37,452 nt of DNA from Chloroflexota bacterium. GTDB lineage: Bacteria; Chloroflexota; Dehalococcoidia; Dehalococcoidales; JACQON01. The stretch's first letter is position 1; the number at the start of each line of letters is the position of its first letter. Location: positions 1-37,452 of the forward strand of contig JACQON010000032.1 of NCBI GenBank assembly GCA_016202545.1, read 5' to 3'. A program made the position numbers and the translations under genes. Below the pieces are notes generated by a model, which saw only the letters and a program-made list of their open reading frames with translations, did no database searches and was not told the origin of the DNA. Shown one piece after another: positions 32,556-37,452 of the stretch.

Positions 32556-33915
32556 CAGCGGGGTAGGCAAGACCACCATCACCGCCGGGCTTATCGCCGC
32601 CATGAGATGGCGAGGCTTGCGGGTACGGCCCTTCAAGTGCGGCCCGGACTATATTGACCCGGGCTATCTGGCAATGGCCGCCGGGTCAGCCTGCCATAAC
32701 CTGGATAGCTGGATACTGCCGCCGCAGTCCATGGTCGAGCTTTTCGTCCGCGCCTGTGAAGGGTGTGACCTGGCGGTCGTGGAGGGAGTGATGGGGCTTT
32801 ATGACGGGCGGATGGGCTCGGGCAGCGCCGGTAGCACTGCCGAGATAGCCAGGCTCCTGAGCGCCCCGGTGGTACTGGTGGTGGACGTGGCCAGGATGTC
32901 TGAAAGTGCGGCGGCGGTCGCTCTGGGCTATCGCCAGCTTGACCCGGAGATAAAGATTTCCGGCGTTATCTTGAACAGGGTCGGCAGCGCCAGCCACCTG
33001 CGTTCGACGAAGGAAGCGGTGGAAAGGAAAGCCGGCGTGCCGGTCCTGGGCTATCTGCCCAAGCATGCAAGCGTGGCTTTGCCCGAGCGGCACCTGGGGC
33101 TGGTGCCGGCGGCTGAAAAAGGGGAAATCGCGGAGTATATAGACGCGGTGCGGGAGCAGGTTGAAGCTACCATAGATGTGCCCCGTATTGTAGAGCTCGC
33201 CAGCGCCGCCGGGCTGGTGCCAGCGCCCGAAGATGGAAGGCTTTTCCCGCGGGAAAGAAAGCCGGTCTGCGCCAGCATCGCCGTGGCGCGGGATGAAGCG
33301 TTCAATTTCTACTATCAGATGAACCTCGACCTACTATCCGCCTGGGGAGCCGAGCTCAGGTACTTCAGCCCTCTGCGTGACGCCGGTCTGCCTTCCGGCG
33401 CAGGAGGAGTGTATCTGGGGGGTGGTTTTCCTGAAATGCACGCCGACCGGCTGGGGGCAAACGCCGGGATGAAAAAAGCCCTGGCGGCGGCGGCCGGCGA
33501 TGGCATGCCCGTTTATGCTGAGTGCGGCGGCCTGATGTATGTCTCCCAGGGTATAGTCGGCTTTGACGGTGACAGGCATGCCATGGTGGGACTGCTGCCG
33601 GGCTGGGCGGAGATGCAAAAGCAGAGGGCCAGGATGGGCTACGCCGAGGCCGAAACGCTGCGGGACAGCATCCTGGCCAGGCGGGGCCAAAAACTGCGGG
33701 GGCACCTGTTTCACTGGTCGAAGATGCCGGCCCCCGGTGACGAGGCCGCCTACAGGATTCTGGCGCCGGAGGAGCAGCTAGAAGGTTTCGTCAGCGGGCC
33801 AACGGGTAACGTTTTAGGCTCCTATTTCCACCTTCATTTCGGCGCTGACCCTTCACTGGCGAAGCGCTTCGTGGAGTCGTGTGCTGCATGGGCTAAACAG
33901 GCTGAGCGGTCATGA
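32521..33915 (+). CDS. cbiA: Cobyrinate a,c-diamide synthase
   Basis: ATP- and glutamine-dependent amidation of the a and c carboxylates. The 464 residues begin with a P-loop-like DTBS-type domain (VIAGTSSGVGKTTITAGL; FKCGPDYIDPGYL, which binds the corrin) and end with a class I-like glutaminase domain carrying C335 in VYAECGGLMYVS and GHLFHWS. The FKCGPDYIDP motif separates it from CbiP (FKAQNMALNS). It starts inside the 3' end of cbiGH, overlapping by 35 bases, and the ATGA overlap with cbiP follows. Confidence 0.96.
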   Translation: MKIPRLVIAGTSSGVGKTTITAGLIAAMRWRGLRVRPFKCGPDYIDPGYLAMAAGSACHNLDSWILPPQSMVELFVRACEGCDLAVVEGVMGLYDGRMGSGSAGSTAEIARLLSAPVVLVVDVARMSESAAAVALGYRQLDPEIKISGVILNRVGSASHLRSTKEAVERKAGVPVLGYLPKHASVALPERHLGLVPAAEKGEIAEYIDAVREQVEATIDVPRIVELASAAGLVPAPEDGRLFPRERKPVCASIAVARDEAFNFYYQMNLDLLSAWGAELRYFSPLRDAGLPSGAGGVYLGGGFPEMHADRLGANAGMKKALAAAAGDGMPVYAECGGLMYVSQGIVGFDGDRHAMVGLLPGWAEMQKQRARMGYAEAETLRDSILARRGQKLRGHLFHWSKMPAPGDEAAYRILAPEEQLEGFVSGPTGNVLGSYFHLHFGADPSLAKRFVESCAAWAKQAERS

Positions 33916-35429
33916 GACAAGCTAAAACCTTAATGGTACAGGGCACATCTTCGTCGGCAGGTAAGAGCATTCTGGTAACCGCTCTCTGCCGCATCCTCAA
34001 GCAGGACGGCTTCTCGGTAGCGCCATTTAAGGCACAGAACATGGCGCTCAATTCCTTCGTCACCAGAGAAGGGGGCGAGATAGGACGGGCGCAGGCGGTG
34101 CAGGCGGAGGCGGCCGGGGTCGAGCCCAGCGTGGATATGAACCCGGTGCTTCTCAAGCCCCAGGCAGAGAGCATGAGCCAGGTCATCATCCGCGGCAAAG
34201 TGGACCGGACGTTATCCGCCGCCGAATACTATCATTACACCGCCACTTTGCTTGATGTCGTGCGAGACTCGCTGACAAGTCTCCGCTCCGCTTACGATGT
34301 GGTGGTCATTGAAGGCGCCGGCAGCCCGGCTGAGCTAAACCTCAAGGACAGGGAAATCGTCAACATGCGGATAGCCAGGATGGCGCGGTCGCCGGTGCTC
34401 CTGGTGGGCGATATCGACCGCGGCGGGGTGTTCGCCTCACTGGTCGGCACCCTGGCGCTATTGGACCAGGATGAGCGGGATTACATCAAAGGCTTCATAA
34501 TCAATAAGTTTCGCGGCGACCTGAAGCTGCTCCAGCCCGGCCTTGACATGCTGGAAAGTCGGACCCTGAAGCCGGTACTGGGCGTGGTGCCCTACTTTCG
34601 GGATATCCACCTTGCCCAGGAGGACTCCGTCTACCTTGATGAGAGGGTAGGTCATATGTCCGGTGACCTGGATGTAGCCATCATCCGCCTGCCCCATATC
34701 TCCAACTATGACGATTTCGACCCGCTGGAAGAAGATGGCTGCCGTGTGCGGTACGTGACCGGCGTCGCCGACTTCGGCAGTCCCCATTTCATAATCCTGC
34801 CCGGGACTAAAAGCACCATCAGCGACCTCCATTATCTCCGCCGGTCGGGACTGGCGGAGATAATTGTCCAGCAAGCCGGGACAGGCACGCCGGTGGCGGG
34901 TATCTGTGGCGGCTATCAGATGCTGGGGACGGTCATCTTTGACCCGCACAGAGTGGAATCGGGAGAGGAAAGCGTCCTGGGGCTGGGCCTGCTTGATGCG
35001 GAGACCACCTTCCATCCCGAAAAGTCCACCAGCCAGGTCAAGGCGCGAGTATCAACTGACTTTGGGCTGCTCCATGGACTGAGAGGTAAGGAGCTGACGG
35101 CCTATGAGATACACATGGGGCAAACGGTGACCCGTAAAGGCGTCAGCGCATTCCATGTCTTCGAGACGCCCCGGGGCAACGCCGACCATGGTGAGGGCAC
35201 CATCAACGCCAGGGGTACTATACTCGGCACCTATCTGCATGGCCTGTTTCACAACTTAGGCTTCAGGCAGGCCTGGCTTAATTCGCTGCGGCGGTACCAC
35301 GGCCTGCCCGAGAAGCAGAGCGCCGCCGTGGGGAAAGAGCAGCAATATGACCGGCTGGCGGCGCTGGTCAGGGGCAGCCTGGACATGCCTGCTATCTACA
35401 GGATAATGGAGGATGGCATCCGTGGCTAG
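33912..35429 (+). CDS. cbiP: Cobyric acid synthase
   Basis: Amidates four side chains (b, d, e, g) of adenosylcobyrinate diamide. The 505-residue product has the N-terminal LMVQGTSSSAGKSILVTAL and FKAQNMALNSFVTREGGEIGRAQ signature, a middle VLLVGDIDRGGVFASLVGTL, and a C-terminal glutaminase domain with C332 in VAGICGGYQMLG and GTYLHGLF with the partner histidine. The length and order are standard for CobQ/CbiP. Its stop overlaps the adenosyltransferase gene by up to 17 bases. Confidence 0.96.
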   Translation: MRQAKTLMVQGTSSSAGKSILVTALCRILKQDGFSVAPFKAQNMALNSFVTREGGEIGRAQAVQAEAAGVEPSVDMNPVLLKPQAESMSQVIIRGKVDRTLSAAEYYHYTATLLDVVRDSLTSLRSAYDVVVIEGAGSPAELNLKDREIVNMRIARMARSPVLLVGDIDRGGVFASLVGTLALLDQDERDYIKGFIINKFRGDLKLLQPGLDMLESRTLKPVLGVVPYFRDIHLAQEDSVYLDERVGHMSGDLDVAIIRLPHISNYDDFDPLEEDGCRVRYVTGVADFGSPHFIILPGTKSTISDLHYLRRSGLAEIIVQQAGTGTPVAGICGGYQMLGTVIFDPHRVESGEESVLGLGLLDAETTFHPEKSTSQVKARVSTDFGLLHGLRGKELTAYEIHMGQTVTRKGVSAFHVFETPRGNADHGEGTINARGTILGTYLHGLFHNLGFRQAWLNSLRRYHGLPEKQSAAVGKEQQYDRLAALVRGSLDMPAIYRIMEDGIRG

Positions 35430-35958
35430 GGGCAAAGGCAATGCGGCGCAGGGGCTGGTCCAGGTATATACCGGCAACGGCAAGGGCAAAACCACCGCCG
35501 CTCTGGGGCTGGCGCTGCGGGCAGCCGGCCACGGAATGAGGGTGCTCGTCATCCAGTTCTTAAAAGGGGACCGTGCCTGCGGCGAGCACCTCTACGTCGC
35601 CAGGCATCGCCCATTCGACATCGTACAGTTGAACACCAGCAGCAGCCTCGTCCAGACCGCGGATGAGCTCCGTCCCTTGACCGAGCAAACGCTGTCCCTG
35701 GCCCGGGAAGCAGTGGCCGAAGGCAACTATGATGTGGTAGTCCTGGACGAGATTCTGGTGGCGGCGAGCAAGGGACTGATAACCACGGGGCAGGTGCTCG
35801 ACTTGATGAGGAGTAAGGCGGAAAGGGTAGAGCTAATCCTGACCGGGCGCGGCGCGTCCCCGGAGGTGATACAGCAGGCTGACCTGGTCACCGAGATGGT
35901 AGCGGTCAAGCACCCGTTTGCCAGGGGCGTCACCGCGCGGAGAGGCATCGAGTATTAA
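35413..35958 (+). CDS. cobO: Cob(I)alamin adenosyltransferase (CobA/BtuR type)
   Basis: Attaches the 5'-deoxyadenosyl group to cobalt, using ATP. The 181 residues have the P-loop YTGNGKGKTTAALGLALR (21-28 core), LVIQFLKGD, then DVVVLDEILVAASKGLI and LTGRGASPEVIQQADLVTEM, which is the family signature. The start at ATG 35413 sits directly on the GGAGG at 35408-35412, so GTG 35422 (spacing nine) may be the true one; the ATG form is listed. It is the last gene of the operon, and a terminator hairpin follows. Confidence 0.95.
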   Translation: MASVARGKGNAAQGLVQVYTGNGKGKTTAALGLALRAAGHGMRVLVIQFLKGDRACGEHLYVARHRPFDIVQLNTSSSLVQTADELRPLTEQTLSLAREAVAEGNYDVVVLDEILVAASKGLITTGQVLDLMRSKAERVELILTGRGASPEVIQQADLVTEMVAVKHPFARGVTARRGIEY

Positions 35959-35991
35959 AGCTGCTCAGCCATCATTGCAGAGCGGTTTCGC

Positions 35992-36011
35992 GCCCTGGAT
36001 TTATCCAGGGC
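35992..36011. terminator. Bidirectional terminator hairpin between cobO and the cytochrome gene
   Basis: GCCCTGGA (35992-35999) and TCCAGGGC (36004-36011) form a perfect 8-base stem with a four-base loop. It lies 34 bases after the cobO stop and 9 bases beyond the stop of the convergent cytochrome gene. T tracts are weak on both sides. Confidence 0.5.
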
Positions 36012-36019
36012 CGTTGCTC

Positions 36020-36487
36020 TTACGGCTGTGACCCCAGATATTTTAAGTAGGCGGCAACAGCCTCAATGTCCTCGCCAGTCATAGAGATGAAGCTCATGGC
36101 ATCGCCACCGAGCGCTCGCTTGATATCATCGGCTGTTTTCCCACGCACCTCTGGCGCCGTATTAGTTATCCCCTTACCGTCAACGCCATGGCAGGCCTTG
36201 CAGCCTATTCCGCCGGCAGTTTTCTGGTAGAGTTCCTCCCCTTTGGCTCTCAAAACGGCTGGGTCAACTGTGGGAGTGGGTGTGGGCGTAGGTGTAGGTG
36301 TAGGAGTGGCCGTGGGAGTTGGAGTTGGTGTAAGCGTAGGTGTAGGTGCAGGCGCAGGCGTGGGGGTAAGCGTAGAAGTTGGTGTGGGAATAGGAGCTGG
36401 TTTTCCCCCGCACGCGGCAAGAAGCGCCGCCGTGGCAATAAAGACAACCATGATACTTATCGTAACCTTGGTTAGATATTTATTCAC
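36020..36487 (-). CDS. Lipoprotein monoheme c-type cytochrome with Pro-Thr linker
   Basis: A 155-residue exported electron carrier. Residues 1-25 are a lipoprotein signal peptide ending in the lipobox LLAAC (C26), so the mature protein is membrane-anchored on the outer face. Residues 29-73 are a Pro/Thr-rich linker of TPTP type. The heme domain (78-155) has CKACH (C96, C99, H100), [14 protein letters not shown], and candidate axial methionines M131 and M136 before a helix [13 protein letters not shown] typical of class I cytochromes. It depends on heme made by the operon to the left. The linker DNA is a run of imperfect six-base repeats, likely unstable in length. Redox partner unknown. Confidence 0.88.
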   Translation of the reverse strand: MNKYLTKVTISIMVVFIATAALLAACGGKPAPIPTPTSTLTPTPAPAPTPTLTPTPTPTATPTPTPTPTPTPTVDPAVLRAKGEELYQKTAGGIGCKACHGVDGKGITNTAPEVRGKTADDIKRALGGDAMSFISMTGEDIEAVAAYLKYLGSQP

Positions 36488-36524
36488 TGCAAACTCTTCT
36501 CTCCGAAGGGATATTTTAGATTAT

Positions 36525-37452
36525 TCATGGAATAATTTCAATGGCTAGCCTAAATATGGGCAGTTTATACCCCAAGGTAAGACCGGGATGGTCCTGTAAT
36601 GCCGTCAGTTGGGGAAGCTCGAAATTCCAGAATTCCTCCGGGTGTGGCACTTTACCCTTTGCCCGGTATACCGTGGGATACAGGTCAATAAGATGGGTCC
36701 CCGGGCCACCACTGGCTATTAAGTTCAGGGTTATATCACCATTAGAACTAAACCCACAGGCATAGCCAGTATAAGCGTTGTCATAATTCACCACTAAAGT
36801 ATTATCCAGTTCGGTCCAGCCGATTCCTTTGACCTGGATGCCGAATGTCTCTCCAACCTTAACCTTGGTTGGCATAACCGTCACCAGGCTACGCTCTACA
36901 TAATAAGGGGTCTCTTTCAGTACTTTGCCATCCTGCATTAGCTTTACTACATGCCACCCCCCCAGGTCGTCGGGAACCTGAATACTCGCCGTCAAAGAGC
37001 CATCCTGCGCTACGGTTGTCTTAGTAAGTGGGATTTCAGTTAGGCTCCAGCCAGTGGGGCTGAGACGGTTCCCTCGGGTAGTTACCCAGATTAGTTCAAC
37101 TTCTCTACCTGGCGTCAGCCCGCTGGCGTGCAGGGTAGTTGAAGAGAGAATGGGGCCTGAGGCAGGTTCTAATACTGCCAGCAAGTCCAGTGACGTCTGA
37201 TTCGCTGTCGACGTAGTTCTGGGAGCATTATTATCGAGCCGAATGACGCGACTGGCATCAGGCCAATCAAGTGTTAAAGGTAACGGACCATTGTCCTTGG
37301 TTACGGTAAATGTCCAGGAAAAGTCCCCCGGAATGTAACCCACCGGGGACTGTACATAATTCAGATAGGTGGTCGCGGCGCTGGCACCCGTGAGCTGGAT
37401 AACGTGCTTCCCAACAGGACCGGCAGCTCTAACCTGGAAGCTAACCGTGCCT
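36525..37452 (-). CDS. Secreted beta-rich (Ig-like/IPT-type) protein, partial at the window edge
   Basis: The frame is open from the right edge of the window to the stop at 36525-36527, giving at least 308 residues; the N-terminus is outside. A GTG at 37343 is in frame but is not the true start, since coding character continues upstream ([18 protein letters not shown]). The sequence is rich in Thr, Gly and Val with alternating hydrophobic residues, as in repeated Ig-like or filamin-type domains: [59 protein letters not shown]. This suggests an exported surface or S-layer-associated protein. No catalytic motif is seen. A role with the neighbouring cytochrome is possible but unproven. Confidence 0.7.
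   Translation of the reverse strand, partial: GTVSFQVRAAGPVGKHVIQLTGASAATTYLNYVQSPVGYIPGDFSWTFTVTKDNGPLPLTLDWPDASRVIRLDNNAPRTTSTANQTSLDLLAVLEPASGPILSSTTLHASGLTPGREVELIWVTTRGNRLSPTGWSLTEIPLTKTTVAQDGSLTASIQVPDDLGGWHVVKLMQDGKVLKETPYYVERSLVTVMPTKVKVGETFGIQVKGIGWTELDNTLVVNYDNAYTGYACGFSSNGDITLNLIASGGPGTHLIDLYPTVYRAKGKVPHPEEFWNFELPQLTALQDHPGLTLGYKLPIFRLAIEIIP

Noticed and set aside
36240-36400. Non-coding tandem repeat or CRISPR
   Set aside because: The hexamers lie inside a reading frame with signal peptide and heme motif and encode the Pro-Thr linker.

Overview
This is a high-GC bacterial chromosome segment dominated by tetrapyrrole biosynthesis. The gene set is a siroheme-dependent (Ahb) heme pathway, a full set of anaerobic (early-cobalt) corrin-ring genes with two cobalt importers, a B12-binding radical SAM enzyme, a COG1497-type regulator best known from archaea, a CxxC-x17-CxxC zinc ribbon, and a Pro/Thr-rich secreted cytochrome. 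Together these fit an anaerobic sediment or groundwater lineage, most plausibly Chloroflexota (Dehalococcoidia-like). The taxonomy is inference from gene content; no marker gene is present.

Layout. 1-584: the 3' end of an IS3-family transposase abuts an AT-rich, N-terminally truncated histidine kinase remnant. 848-3091 (+): folP and an MFS permease, each behind an extended -10 box. 3075-13626 (-): a ten-gene, tightly overlapping heme operon read from a promoter near 13703-13731. Its order is MerR-like regulator, ahbC, ahbD, ahbA/B fusion, precorrin-2 dehydrogenase/ferrochelatase, hemA, hemC, cobA-hemD fusion, hemB, hemL. It encodes every step from glutamyl-tRNA to heme via siroheme. 13853-16791 (-): a lower-GC cassette of two overlapping genes, an HTH-HD dNTPase-like protein and an ImmA/IrrE metallopeptidase, ending exactly at a tRNA 3'-end-like sequence. 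It is the best candidate for an undescribed system here, possibly defence. 16894-19996 (+): ROK sugar kinase, zinc-ribbon protein, glycine-rich RRM protein and COG1497 regulator, with notable RNA hairpins. 20260-21741 (-): HpnP-like B12/radical SAM protein.

21807-35958 (+): a 14-kb cobalamin operon behind a perfect TTGACA-17-TATAAT promoter: cbiX-cbiC fusion, cbtB, cbtA, cbiM, cbiN-like, cbiQ, cbiO, cbiD, cbiET, cbiL, cbiF, cbiG-cbiH fusion, cbiA, cbiP, cob(I)alamin adenosyltransferase. The precorrin-6A reductase (cbiJ/cobK), cbiB and the nucleotide-loop genes are not in the window. 36020-37452 (-): a lipoprotein c-type cytochrome and the C-terminal part of a secreted beta-rich protein that runs off the window.

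The two tetrapyrrole operons share a branch point. CobA-HemD (heme operon) makes precorrin-2. The Met8-like enzyme oxidises it to sirohydrochlorin, which then takes either iron (to siroheme and heme) or, through CbiX of the other operon, cobalt (to B12). The two operons are therefore metabolically interdependent although separated by about 8 kb and transcribed divergently.
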